From Yersinia massiliensis (GTDB lineage Bacteria > Pseudomonadota > Gammaproteobacteria > Enterobacterales > Enterobacteriaceae): 64,000 nucleotides of DNA. The notes under the pieces are model-generated. The model searched no databases and was not told where the DNA came from. It was given only the letters and a program-made list of their open reading frames with translations. Positions 49,716-57,987 of the stretch are shown here, one piece after another (within the stretch, counting starts at the first letter, position 1; each line of letters begins with the position of its first letter). Location: assembly GCF_003048255.1 (NCBI RefSeq), contig NZ_CP028487.1, forward strand, positions 2,356,001 to 2,420,000, given 5' to 3'. The position numbers and the translations under genes were made by a program.

Positions 49716-50465
49716 TTAACTTTCGCGGTGGATGCTTAACCCAGCAAAGGATTGGCTCACCGGCATCATTTCGATTGAGTTAATATTCACCCGAGCAGGC
49801 AGGGTGGCAACCCAATATACCGCTTCTGAGATATCCTCAGGCGTCAGAGGGTTCGCGCCATCATAGGTTTTGTTAACTTTATCGCCATCACCTTTAAAGC
49901 GCACTGATGAAAACTCAGTGCCGCCCACCATGCCAGGTTCGATATCCGTGACGCGAACACGTGTACCCTGCAGGTCAGCACGCAGACCCAAACTGAATTG
50001 CTTAACAAATGCTTTCGTCGCGCCGTAGACATTCCCGCCTGCATACGGCCAGTTTGCCGCTGTAGAACCAATATTGATAACATGACCGACATTGCGTTCA
50101 ACCATGGCTGGCAGTAAAGCACGAGTCATATTCACCAAACCTTTGGTATTGGTATCAATCATTGTATCCCAGTCGTCAGCATTGGCTTTATGCGCTGGTT
50201 CCAATCCTAATGCTAAGCCTGCGTTGTTAACCAGCAGATCGATATTCTTCAATTCAGTCGGTAAATCATCAATAACCTGCTGAATCGCCGCACGGTTTCG
50301 TACGTCTAGCTTCACGATATGCAGTTTATCACCCAGCTCATCCTTTAATTCTTCCAGACGTTCTTGACGGCGGCCTGTCGCAATAACCTGATGACCGTGA
50401 CTAATAAATTTACGGGCGATAGCCTCACCAAAACCAGAGGTCGCACCTGTGACGAAAACGATCAT
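49716..50465 (-). CDS. ydfG: NADP-dependent 3-hydroxy acid dehydrogenase YdfG
   Basis: Short-chain dehydrogenase, 249 aa, that in E. coli oxidises serine, allo-threonine and 3-hydroxy acids, and reduces malonic semialdehyde. Cofactor motif GATSGFGEA (residues 7-15), NNAGLALG, active site Ser in INIGSTAANW and YGATK (Tyr/Lys). The inner ATG at 50465 has AAGGA six bases upstream and matches the E. coli start; one ATG lies two codons further out. Confidence 0.95.
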   Translation of the reverse strand: MIVFVTGATSGFGEAIARKFISHGHQVIATGRRQERLEELKDELGDKLHIVKLDVRNRAAIQQVIDDLPTELKNIDLLVNNAGLALGLEPAHKANADDWDTMIDTNTKGLVNMTRALLPAMVERNVGHVINIGSTAANWPYAGGNVYGATKAFVKQFSLGLRADLQGTRVRVTDIEPGMVGGTEFSSVRFKGDGDKVNKTYDGANPLTPEDISEAVYWVATLPARVNINSIEMMPVSQSFAGLSIHRES

Positions 50466-50560
50466 ATGCATTCCTTATTTCGTTGCTAAAAATATAATTG
50501 ATATGATTAACATACTCTTAACGATAAACAGAAGCCATTACCGTGAGTCATTTCTGTCTT

Positions 50561-51970
50561 TCAGCGTTTTGATGGCCTCTTACGGACCTCATCACCCGCA
50601 TCACGATTAAGTGTCAGGGTATCGATTATCGATAATAATGCGACCATACCAATGACCACAAATGCTATCTGGAAATTTTCCAACGGAATCATGCCTGCTC
50701 GATAGGGATGAAACCACTCAGCAATTCGCAGCGCCAGCGCACCTATCGCGATTCCCAAGCCCATCGACAACTGTTGAGCCATATTCGAAAACGTGTTGGC
50801 TCCTGACATCTTGGCTGCCGGTACTTCTGAATACGCTAAAGTATTTAGCGCAGTAAACTGCATAGACCGTGTCAATCCACTGATAAATAGCAGCACTATA
50901 ATCAAAGCATGGGGTGTATCAGGGGTCATCAAAGCATAGGCAAAGATAGTGACTGCATTTAATAATCCATTCACGAGCAGTGTCGGGCGAAAACCAAAGC
51001 GATATAGGATCGCAGAGGTAAAAGGTTTCATGGCTAAGTTGCCGGCAAATACCGCCAACACCAATAAACCTGCATCAAACGCACTCAAACCAAACCCAAT
51101 CTGGAAGAGTAGAGGTAATAAAAAGGGTACTGCGCCTATGGCCATGCGAAATACACTACCACTCCATATGGTGACACTGTAACTTTTAATGCGTAAAGCC
51201 CAAAGATCAACTAGTGGGAAAGTCTGGCGTTTAGCATGATAAACCGCTAACAAGCCCAATATCAGACTGCCTGCAATACATATTAGAGGGACAACACGTG
51301 ACAAGGTTTGATGGTTGAAGAGTTCAAGTCCCAGCATCAAACTAAAGCAGGCTGAACCGGTAAGGACAAAACCGAGCATATCGAAAGGCGTTTCTTTTTG
51401 CGGTAACTCTTGCGGGATAAGCCGCCATGCCAACCATAAACCAATAACACCCAGCGGCACATTTAAAATAAATATCCAATGCCAAGAGGCATAAGTGGTA
51501 ATGAAACCGCCTACCGGTGGACCGAGAATAGGGGCGACTAAGCCTGGCCAGGTAATCGTGGCAATCGCTTTTATGAGATCAGATTTAGCCGTATTACGCA
51601 GGACAATTAACCGGCCTACTGGCACCATCATTGCGCCACCGAATCCCTGTAAAATTCGAGCCCCCGTGAAGGTCAGCAGATCAGTACTCAATGCGCAAAA
51701 CACGGATGCCAAGGTGAAAATAACCATGGCAGCGGCAAAGATATTACGCGCACCGAAGCGATTAGCAATCCAGCCACTGGCAGGGATAAATACCGTCAAA
51801 GTAAGAATGTAAGCAGAAATCCCAATATTCATATCAATGGGATGTACAGAAAATGTTGAAGCCATCTGTGGCATCGCGGTAACAATGACCGTCGCATCAA
51901 GATTTTCCATAAAGAAAGCACCGGCGACGAGTAATGGCAATGCAGACCCACGCAGTGCAGTCGAGCGCAT
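50561..51970 (-). CDS. DHA2-family MFS drug exporter (MdtD/HsrA-like)
   Basis: Membrane transporter, 469 aa, with about 14 hydrophobic segments. Motifs: ENLDATVIVTAMPQM in the first span (motif D1), GWIANRFGARNIFAAA (motif A), and GFGGAMMVPVGR and GPPVGGFI (motif C, antiporters). This is the DHA2 drug:H+ antiporter family; substrate not known. Start ATG 51970 with AAGGTG six bases upstream. No regulator is adjacent. A near-matS site lies inside at 51171. Confidence 0.85.
   Translation of the reverse strand: MRSTALRGSALPLLVAGAFFMENLDATVIVTAMPQMASTFSVHPIDMNIGISAYILTLTVFIPASGWIANRFGARNIFAAAMVIFTLASVFCALSTDLLTFTGARILQGFGGAMMVPVGRLIVLRNTAKSDLIKAIATITWPGLVAPILGPPVGGFITTYASWHWIFILNVPLGVIGLWLAWRLIPQELPQKETPFDMLGFVLTGSACFSLMLGLELFNHQTLSRVVPLICIAGSLILGLLAVYHAKRQTFPLVDLWALRIKSYSVTIWSGSVFRMAIGAVPFLLPLLFQIGFGLSAFDAGLLVLAVFAGNLAMKPFTSAILYRFGFRPTLLVNGLLNAVTIFAYALMTPDTPHALIIVLLFISGLTRSMQFTALNTLAYSEVPAAKMSGANTFSNMAQQLSMGLGIAIGALALRIAEWFHPYRAGMIPLENFQIAFVVIGMVALLSIIDTLTLNRDAGDEVRKRPSKR
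51171..51183. promoter_or_regulatory. Near-match to MatP site matS (one mismatch)
   Basis: GTGACACTGTAAC differs from the two perfect matS copies in ydgJ by one base (position 11). It lies 2.9 kb from dif inside the DHA2 transporter gene. Confidence 0.35.
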
Positions 51971-52148
51971 GATTTTCACCTTAGAGCTAACGGGCAATAA
52001 ATTGATTTGAATAGGTATAATGACAGAAAGTAAACACTGAAATCACGTTTCAAATCTGCAGATTTTTATGAGTTATTTTGAGCATACCGGAATCAGTGGG
52101 GAGAAAGAAGGGGGCTTGCGGCAGATGAAAACATTTTTGGATAAGAAC

Positions 52149-52183
52149 AAAAAATTAAGCTGTCTGAACGACAGCTTAATTTA
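52149..52183 (-). terminator. Terminator of the DUF1471 gene
   Basis: AATTAAGCTGTC and GACAGCTTAATT form a perfect stem around TGAA-type loop; on the minus strand it is followed by TTTTTTG. Confidence 0.88.
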
Positions 52184-52205
52184 TGTTGGAAATATATCGT
52201 CATCA

Positions 52206-52484
52206 CTATTTTTTCTTATACACATCAGCAGTCGCATGGATTTTGTCATTGGTCATCGCTGATGTCACAACAAAATAGTCACCACCAAGCTCATCGGCTT
52301 TTTTAGACAATTCTTCCTTGGCGTCACTGGGGGCTAACTCGCCAGCGGTGACGATGTTACCAATTTTTTCATACTGATCAGGACTTTTATTGAGATCTTC
52401 TTTTGTTAGCAATTCGGCGGCGATAGCACCGGTAGAAAATGCACCCAAGAGAACTAACGTTGTGATAGTTTTTGATAAATTCAT
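52206..52484 (-). CDS. DUF1471 (YdgH/BhsA/McbA-type) periplasmic protein
   Basis: Exported protein, 92 aa. Signal peptide (LSKTITTLVLLGAFSTGAIA), then a single DUF1471 domain including KIGNIVTAGELAPSDAKEELSKKADELGGDYFVVTS. Such small periplasmic proteins are often induced by stress and affect biofilm or envelope properties; none of this is visible in the sequence. Ribosome site AGAGGA seven bases before the ATG at 52484. Strong terminator follows. Confidence 0.85.
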   Translation of the reverse strand: MNLSKTITTLVLLGAFSTGAIAAELLTKEDLNKSPDQYEKIGNIVTAGELAPSDAKEELSKKADELGGDYFVVTSAMTNDKIHATADVYKKK

Positions 52485-53222
52485 AATAATTCCTCTCATC
52501 AAATATTTTTACGCGTGAGTAAATCTATTTCTTTGGAAGGATAAGTATTGTTCTCATTACTTGTTTTATCCAGTAAATCACCTCTTTTTAAGAATCTTGC
52601 ACATTACATTCGTGATGATAGAAAGCGATAGCGAGGCATAGATGAAGAAGACTGATGCGGTATTGAGGATAAAAGTGGAGTAGGGGAAAGATAGACTATT
52701 TCGCATATGTCATTATGCTGATCATACACCTCGTAATTATGAAGTGGATAATGACTGCTGTGGCCAATACTATTTAATTATGTTCGGCAGTTTCCACACG
52801 GGTTGTAATTCAAAATAATTCATAGGAATTTATTTATACACATACCTTACTTAATGTGAAGTATAATATACAGATATTCTGTACTACCACAAGACAAACA
52901 AACCACTTTTCGAGGGGTAATTTCCAGCATAGTTCTTTGCGATGAGCTAATACTCATCCAATTGAATTTAAATACATTTATCGATAAATAAAAATCAAAA
53001 TAATAAGATGTTTCTCGTTGATTTTAATGCAATTACTGAATTATATTCTTTTCCCGTTATTTTATATTGGTTTGTTGATTACTTTTATAGTCACGCGTTG
53101 AAATAGTTAGCGTGGCTACGGAATGAGTTTTACTATTGAGTAACAAAAAAATGGAAAAGTATAAACGTCAGTGTGTAGTGATTACCTTAAGTTATTATTC
53201 AGAATAATGGTGCAAATTAAAA
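52485..53222. other. Long intergenic region without a recognised gene
   Basis: About 740 bp, AT-rich, between the DUF1471 gene (minus) and carbonic anhydrase (plus). I find only very short open frames without ribosome sites. It must contain the promoters of both neighbours, and it is the longest gene-free stretch in the window, 1 kb from dif. A small RNA cannot be excluded by eye. Confidence 0.5.
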
Positions 53223-53963
53223 ATGAAAAGAAAGTTACTTCTTATGGCTATGTTAGTCACTAGTTTCTCGTGTATTGCTGCAGAACATGCTCCTCATTGG
53301 GGTTATGATGGACAGGATGGTCCTGAAAATTGGAGTAAAATCTCGCCTGATTTTTCGTTATGTAGTACCGGCAAAAATCAATCTCCTATTAATATTCATG
53401 ACTCACTCAAAACCCATCATAGCAATCTTCAATTGACTACTCAGCCAAGTAAACAGGAAATGGTCAATAACGGTCATACAATACAGGTCAACGTGACAAA
53501 CGGGAGCACGTTGGTATTGGATGAAGATACGTTCACACTGCAACAATTCCATTTCCATTCACCCAGTGAGAACCTGATCGATGGCAAACAATTCCCGCTG
53601 GAAGCTCACTTTGTATTTAAAGATAAAGATGGCGCATTAGCCGTATTAGCGCTCATGTTCAAAGAGGGTAAACCAAACCAACAGCTGACTGAGGCTTGGC
53701 AAAAAATGCCCACGGAAGCGGGTCAGAGTATTGCTCTGAGCAAGCCAATCGATATCAAGACGCTTTCAGATAAGCAGCAAAAGTTTTATCGCTTCAGCGC
53801 TTCGTTAACGACGCCGCCATGTTCTGAAGGTGTTCGTTGGATCGTGTTTAAGGAACCGGTAAATATTTCCGCTGAGCAGGTCAGTCAATTTAGCTCTGCA
53901 ATGAAGCACCATGCCAACAATCGGCCAGTGCAGCCGCTAAATGGCCGTGTCATTATCAATTGA
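53223..53963 (+). CDS. cah: Alpha-class carbonic anhydrase (periplasmic)
   Basis: Zinc enzyme, 246 aa, hydrating CO2 to bicarbonate. Signal peptide ends near residue 20 (SCIAAEHAPHWGYDG); zinc ligands are the two histidines in QQFHFHSPSEN (about residues 109 and 111) and the one in LEAHFVF (about 128); the C-terminal TTPPCSEGVRWIVF loop is typical. Two cysteines (CSTGKNQSPIN and PPCSEG) can form the conserved disulfide. Single gene ending 157 bp before dif. Confidence 0.94.
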   Translation: MKRKLLLMAMLVTSFSCIAAEHAPHWGYDGQDGPENWSKISPDFSLCSTGKNQSPINIHDSLKTHHSNLQLTTQPSKQEMVNNGHTIQVNVTNGSTLVLDEDTFTLQQFHFHSPSENLIDGKQFPLEAHFVFKDKDGALAVLALMFKEGKPNQQLTEAWQKMPTEAGQSIALSKPIDIKTLSDKQQKFYRFSASLTTPPCSEGVRWIVFKEPVNISAEQVSQFSSAMKHHANNRPVQPLNGRVIIN

Positions 53964-54120
53964 TTTTGCCAGCGGCCAGCATAGTGCTTCAATGAAGCTG
54001 GTCGCGGGCCCATTCTTATAATCGTCTGGGGCTGACGGCAAGATTTACAAAGTAAACTTTCAGTGACCACACAGAACAAATGACAGCGGTAAAACATCAG
54101 ATTTTACGTACTCTCACCTT

Positions 54121-54148
54121 GGTGCGCATAATGTATATTATGTTAAAT
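54121..54148 (+). promoter_or_regulatory. dif: dif chromosome dimer resolution site
   Basis: The 28 bp match the E. coli dif at every position as I recall it: XerC arm GGTGCGCATAA, central TGTATA, XerD arm TTATGTTAAAT. XerC and XerD recombine here, activated by FtsK, to resolve chromosome dimers. It lies in a 279-bp gap between the convergent ends of the carbonic anhydrase gene and a small membrane-protein gene. This places the window at the replication terminus. Confidence 0.97.
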
Positions 54149-54242
54149 TGCATTCGTGAGTTCCCATCGTCACAGATACATGCCCACCCTGAGTTATATT
54201 ATGTCTCATGTTGCTGTTACCTCCCCTCTACTCATGGCCACG

Positions 54243-54578
54243 CTACTTAAATGTCATCGCCCAAGTAATCACACCCGCGACCACTGTGGTGAAAGTCAGT
54301 GCTAGCAAAAAGAGCACATCAATAACTTTTTCCAGCGCATGGTTACGGCGCAATTTTCGGGTTCTCAGCGCCCAATATGATAGTACTGTCGTGATCAAAT
54401 AGAGAATTGCGTTAACTGCCAGCAAGTCGTCGCCCAGTGTGTCTTCACGCCTTAATGCCGTGATCACCTGAAATATCCCAATAACCGTAATGCAAACACC
54501 GACCATACCAGCCGATGCCGTGAATATATGAACGCAAATATCCTCATCCAGTTCTAGGCTGTCTTTCTTGTGAGCCAT
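54243..54578 (-). CDS. Small three-span membrane protein of unknown function
   Basis: A 111-aa protein with a short acidic N-terminus (KKDSLELDEDICVH) and three membrane segments (about residues 17-40, 52-70 and 86-109), separated by a basic loop RTRKLRRNH. No family that I can name. AGAGG ribosome site nine bases before the ATG. It is the nearest gene to dif on the right, ending 95 bp from it. Confidence 0.72.
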   Translation of the reverse strand: MAHKKDSLELDEDICVHIFTASAGMVGVCITVIGIFQVITALRREDTLGDDLLAVNAILYLITTVLSYWALRTRKLRRNHALEKVIDVLFLLALTFTTVVAGVITWAMTFK

Positions 54579-54691
54579 GGCAATACCTCTCGAAAAAAAG
54601 TCACCGTCAGTGATGCTATCTGTATGACTTTCTTTAATATCGTTCTTGTAAAGGTTTGTTTGATTCTTTTACTTAACTATAAGCAAAAAAT

Positions 54692-55942
54692 CTAGATCTG
54701 CGATTTCACTCTTGGGGAATTATCGAGTTTCCTAATCGATGGTATCAGGCTCGCTGCAATCGTCGCTATCACCACTGCGGCGGCTGAAACTAATAAAACC
54801 CCCGAAGTGCCGTAATGCATAGCAAGAGGACCGGCCGCGAGTTCTCCAACTGGGATTGCAATAAATGATCCCAATGCATCATAGGCATAAACACGAGCAA
54901 GTTTCTCAGGAGGAATATGAGTTTGTAACGAATTCGCCCATACAACGCCGAATTGACCAAAACCAACACCGGCAACAAAAAATGCCCCCATAAGTACCGT
55001 TGTCGAAGGCGCGACACTCAGGAGAACAATCGGGACAGCGCACAATGAAACGAGTAAGACGCCAACAAAAAGATCCCGCCTTGGACGCCACCGCAGTGCA
55101 ATAAATGAACCGACGATTAAGCCGATACTCTGTGCCGCAACAATAATGCCCCAACCTACCCGTCCAAACGATGCATCAGCCACAATGGGGCCAAGAATCA
55201 TGACAACGCCACTGAAAGCAGCATTCACAATAGTAAATTGGGCTACGATGGACCAAACCCATGAGTGAGCGATGAATTCTTTCCAGCCATCGCGCAGATC
55301 CTGCAAAATGTTTGTGTTCGATTCTTGGGACAGTGTTGGATTAACCCGAATGAAGTAATACAACGGTGCGGCAGCGGCGAAACCCAAGGCATCGACTGCT
55401 AAGCCCCATCCTGGCCCAATTGCGCTTGTCAGAATTCCCCCTAAAGAGGCTCCGATCACCGTGCCCGCATAGATACCAACTTGGATAAAAGCATTTGCCG
55501 TTCTGAGGTGATATTTTGGGACAGTCTGCGGCACCATTGCCGAGGATGCCGGTAAAGCGACGCCTGCTGCGGCACCATTAATGGTACCGAGTAACGCCAA
55601 TCCGATAACCGTCGCTGTGCCATCCAACACCAACCAAGCCACCACTGCTTGAGATAAAGCGGCAATCGTTGATGAAGAGAGTAAAACGAGACTTCGGGAA
55701 TAGCGATCAGCTAGCACACCGCCAATCAACAAGAACGCGACATTAAAAATTGAACGTGCCGCCACAACCAGCCCGAGATCAGTTGCAGAACCACCGATAT
55801 CCAACACAGCGAAAGCCAAGGCAATCGGGGCAATGCCATTACCTAATACGGTGAGAAGGCGGGCAAGAAATAAGTTTCTAAATGGGGTGTAGCGAAATAA
55901 ATGTCGGGAATACGGGACAGGAGAACTTGCACTCACAGGCAT
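54692..55942 (-). CDS. MFS transporter of the DHA3 (MFS_3) type
   Basis: Inner-membrane transporter, 416 aa, 12 spans. The N-terminal FRNLFLARLLTVLGNGIAPIALAFAVLD and the loop motif GGVLADRYSRSLVLL fit the DHA3 group (EntS, macrolide exporters). The substrate is unknown and no biosynthetic or resistance genes are adjacent. It has its own upstream region and no obvious partner gene. Confidence 0.84.
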   Translation of the reverse strand: MPVSASSPVPYSRHLFRYTPFRNLFLARLLTVLGNGIAPIALAFAVLDIGGSATDLGLVVAARSIFNVAFLLIGGVLADRYSRSLVLLSSSTIAALSQAVVAWLVLDGTATVIGLALLGTINGAAAGVALPASSAMVPQTVPKYHLRTANAFIQVGIYAGTVIGASLGGILTSAIGPGWGLAVDALGFAAAAPLYYFIRVNPTLSQESNTNILQDLRDGWKEFIAHSWVWSIVAQFTIVNAAFSGVVMILGPIVADASFGRVGWGIIVAAQSIGLIVGSFIALRWRPRRDLFVGVLLVSLCAVPIVLLSVAPSTTVLMGAFFVAGVGFGQFGVVWANSLQTHIPPEKLARVYAYDALGSFIAIPVGELAAGPLAMHYGTSGVLLVSAAAVVIATIAASLIPSIRKLDNSPRVKSQI

Positions 55943-56071
55943 TTCTCCGGACTGACTTGAGTATTATTAAGAGATTCTATTCCATTAATTGTTGCCTGAC
56001 TGCCCTGCTCTTTTTGTTTATTTTGGCAACATCTAGTCACTTTTTACTCCGATAATAGGATGTGGTTAACA

Positions 56072-56120
56072 CGTATAGCAAAAGGTGATGATCTTACCGT
56101 TTCCACCCTTTGCTAATACG
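56072..56120 (-). terminator. Long imperfect hairpin 3' of the 32-codon frame
   Basis: CGTATAGCAAAAGGTG and CACCCTTTGCT-A-ATACG pair over about 16 positions with one bulge and one G-U. It starts 25 bases after the stop codon of the small frame on the minus strand. No U-tract follows, so it may be a stabilising end or a Rho-independent terminator of weak type. Confidence 0.5.
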
Positions 56121-56144
56121 AGTGACAACCACTAAAGCACCCCA

Positions 56145-56243
56145 TTAAAACGGTGAAACGACAGAGCCAATACGCTGACAAAAATCATCGTATGCATCGC
56201 CCAATTTTTCGAATAATTTGCCAATGTTATAGACGTTTTTCAT
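56145..56243 (-). CDS. Candidate small protein, 32 aa
   Basis: Short frame beginning MKNVYNIGKLF and ending GSVVSPF, with AGAGGA eight bases before the ATG. The composition is plausible for a small amphipathic protein (alternating Leu/Ile/Val/Phe with Lys/Asp/Glu, single Cys, no signal peptide). Two perfect CRP palindromes lie 35-110 bp upstream and a stable hairpin lies 25 bp downstream, which makes a compact transcription unit. It could also be a small RNA with or without translation, or a chance frame near the decayed 5' end of the adjacent transporter. No family recognised. Confidence 0.5.
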   Translation of the reverse strand: MKNVYNIGKLFEKLGDAYDDFCQRIGSVVSPF

Positions 56244-56277
56244 TTGTTGTTCCTCTGTGTGATTGAAATATTCATTG

Positions 56278-56293
56278 TGTGACGCGTATCACA
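56278..56293. promoter_or_regulatory. CRP site (perfect palindrome), proximal
   Basis: TGTGACGCGTATCACA fits TGTGA-N6-TCACA exactly; its centre is 42 bp upstream of the small frame start codon. It may overlap the promoter, so it could repress or help activation. Confidence 0.7.
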
Positions 56294-56334
56294 AAACAGA
56301 GCTTACCGCTTTCAGAACGGCATTTCAATATTTT

Positions 56335-56350
56335 TGTGATATCAGTCACA
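56335..56350. promoter_or_regulatory. CRP site (perfect palindrome), distal
   Basis: TGTGATATCAGTCACA fits TGTGA-N6-TCACA exactly; its centre is 57 bp from the proximal site and about 99 bp from the small frame start codon. It could serve the small gene on the minus strand or be a relic of the transporter promoter on the plus strand. Confidence 0.7.
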
Positions 56351-56420
56351 AAAAAATAAAGTCCAGACAGATACTCAAATCTCTCTCATCTCGATTTGCT
56401 CAAACACCTTCTTTTTTAAG

Positions 56421-57770
56421 CCAATTATCTGGGTAAGTTACATAACCGATAACTTTTACAATACTCGTCTTGGCCGAATGTTTGGCCGCCGTCGCTTCTT
56501 TATTCTGATTGGTATTCCACTGGTCTTATTTTATCCCTTGCTTTGGGTGAGCGGTTTTGGGTTTTGGTATTACCTCGTCACCTACGCCATGTTTGAGCTA
56601 ATTTACACCTCCATCATGGTGCCCTACGAAACCTTAGCGACAGAAATGACAACCGACTTTGCTAAGCGCTCTAAGCTAACCGGTTCAAAAGCCATATTCG
56701 GAAAAATTGCAAATTTCATGGCAGCCTTTATCCCTGGCCAATTTATTGCTTTCTACGGTAAAGACTCGCCAATGCCCTTCTTGTATACCGGGATCGCGTA
56801 TGGGGTCATTATGTGTCTCGCCATGATCTTCCTGTACGTATCTTCTTGGGAACGCCCAGCCAGCGAAGTGGTAAAAGAAACGACGAGCAGTTTCGTTCAA
56901 GCCGTGAAAAAACTGTGCATCGATATGGCATCGACTTTCCGGTTACGCATTTTTCGCAAGCATTTAGGGATGTATTTGTTTGGTTTTGGCGCCGAATGGT
57001 TGTTTGCCTCTTCATTTACATATTTTATTATCTTCGGCTTACGCCAAAGCGCCGTCTTGGTTTCACAACTCAATAGTTTCAGCTCAATAATGCAACTCAT
57101 CTCGACCGCATTCTTTATCGGTATCTGCGTAAAAATGGGCTTTGCTCGCCCTTTCCGTATTGCCTTACAAGTGGTGATCGTCAGTGTTTTCGCCTATGCC
57201 GCGCTCTACTTCACCGGTTGGTCTGATACCAGCACGGTGATTGTATTATTCGCCATTACAGTGGTATTCGGCCTGAGTACTGGAGGTATCTACTATATTC
57301 CATGGACCGTTTACACCTTCTTGGCCGATGTGGATGAAGTATTAACAGGACGTCGTCGCGAGGGGCTTTATGCTGGTGCAATGACCTTCGCCGGCAAAAT
57401 GGTTCGTTCTGTCATCGTTTTCGCCATGGGCTGGACCCTGAGTAAATTTGGTTTTGTTTCGGGCCAATCAGTGCAACCAGAAACGGCTGTTCAAGCTATC
57501 GTAGGTGTCTTTGCTATTGGTGTGTCGGCTCTAGCAGTAGTCGCCATCTATTACACCACGCAAATGAAACTTGATCGCAAAAGTCATATGGTTCTGCTAG
57601 AAGAAATTGCCCGCATTAAGGCTGGCGGCGCTATTGCGGATATTGAACCGCAGCCACGCGCTATTATCGAAGAATTAACTGGTTGGAAATACGAACAATG
57701 TTGGGGTAATAATCCACTCGGACAAACAGTACCACCAGAAAAATTAACCGAATTAACATCAGAGAAATAA
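56421..57770 (+). pseudogene. togT: 5'-truncated oligogalacturonide-type GPH transporter (TogT-like)
   Basis: GPH (glycoside-pentoside-hexuronide) family cation symporter lacking its N-terminus. The recognisable family sequence begins VSYITDNFYNTRLGR near 56433, just before the first good ATG (56478, MFGRRRFFILIGIPL, 430 aa), and continues intact to the C-terminus with about ten spans. Complete relatives have roughly 60-70 more residues at the front (the first two spans), and I find no trace of them in the 480 bp upstream, so the 5' end appears deleted. A shortened protein from the internal ATG is conceivable but lacks half of the GPH cation-binding region. The TogT name rests on remembered similarity. 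Confidence 0.75.
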
Positions 57771-57777
57771 TCCAGAA

Positions 57778-57810
57778 AATAGCCCCTCGAGTTTTTCGCG
57801 GGGTTATTTT
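57778..57810 (+). terminator. Terminator after the TogT-like gene
   Basis: AATAGCCCC and GGGGTTATT form a stem around a loop rich in T, followed by TTTT, directly after the stop codon. Confidence 0.65.
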
Positions 57811-57987
57811 CATGTGTCGTACTTGTTGCCAAATAGGAGCAACTTAACTTATGTCTCTTAACGTCAGAGTTCCTACCTTGTAATAATTAACATTCAATGA
57901 GTACTCATCTTAATTCATCTGGAACTAATTGAAGTCCTTGTTTAGTATGTATGTATCCCATCTTTGCCATTAGCCAAACAGATACTT

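Larger units (their letters stand above)
55943..56420. other. Intergenic region holding a small-gene candidate, hairpin and tandem CRP sites
   Basis: About 480 bp between the DHA3 transporter start (minus) and the remains of the TogT-like gene (plus). It carries a 49-bp inverted repeat, a 32-codon minus-strand frame with a ribosome site and two perfect CRP palindromes (all listed separately). The rest shows no coding pattern. Confidence 0.6.

Noticed and set aside
53964..54020. Terminator after carbonic anhydrase (GCGGCCAGC...GCTGGTCGC)
   Set aside because: The stem has a mismatch and no U-tract; too weak to list as a terminator.
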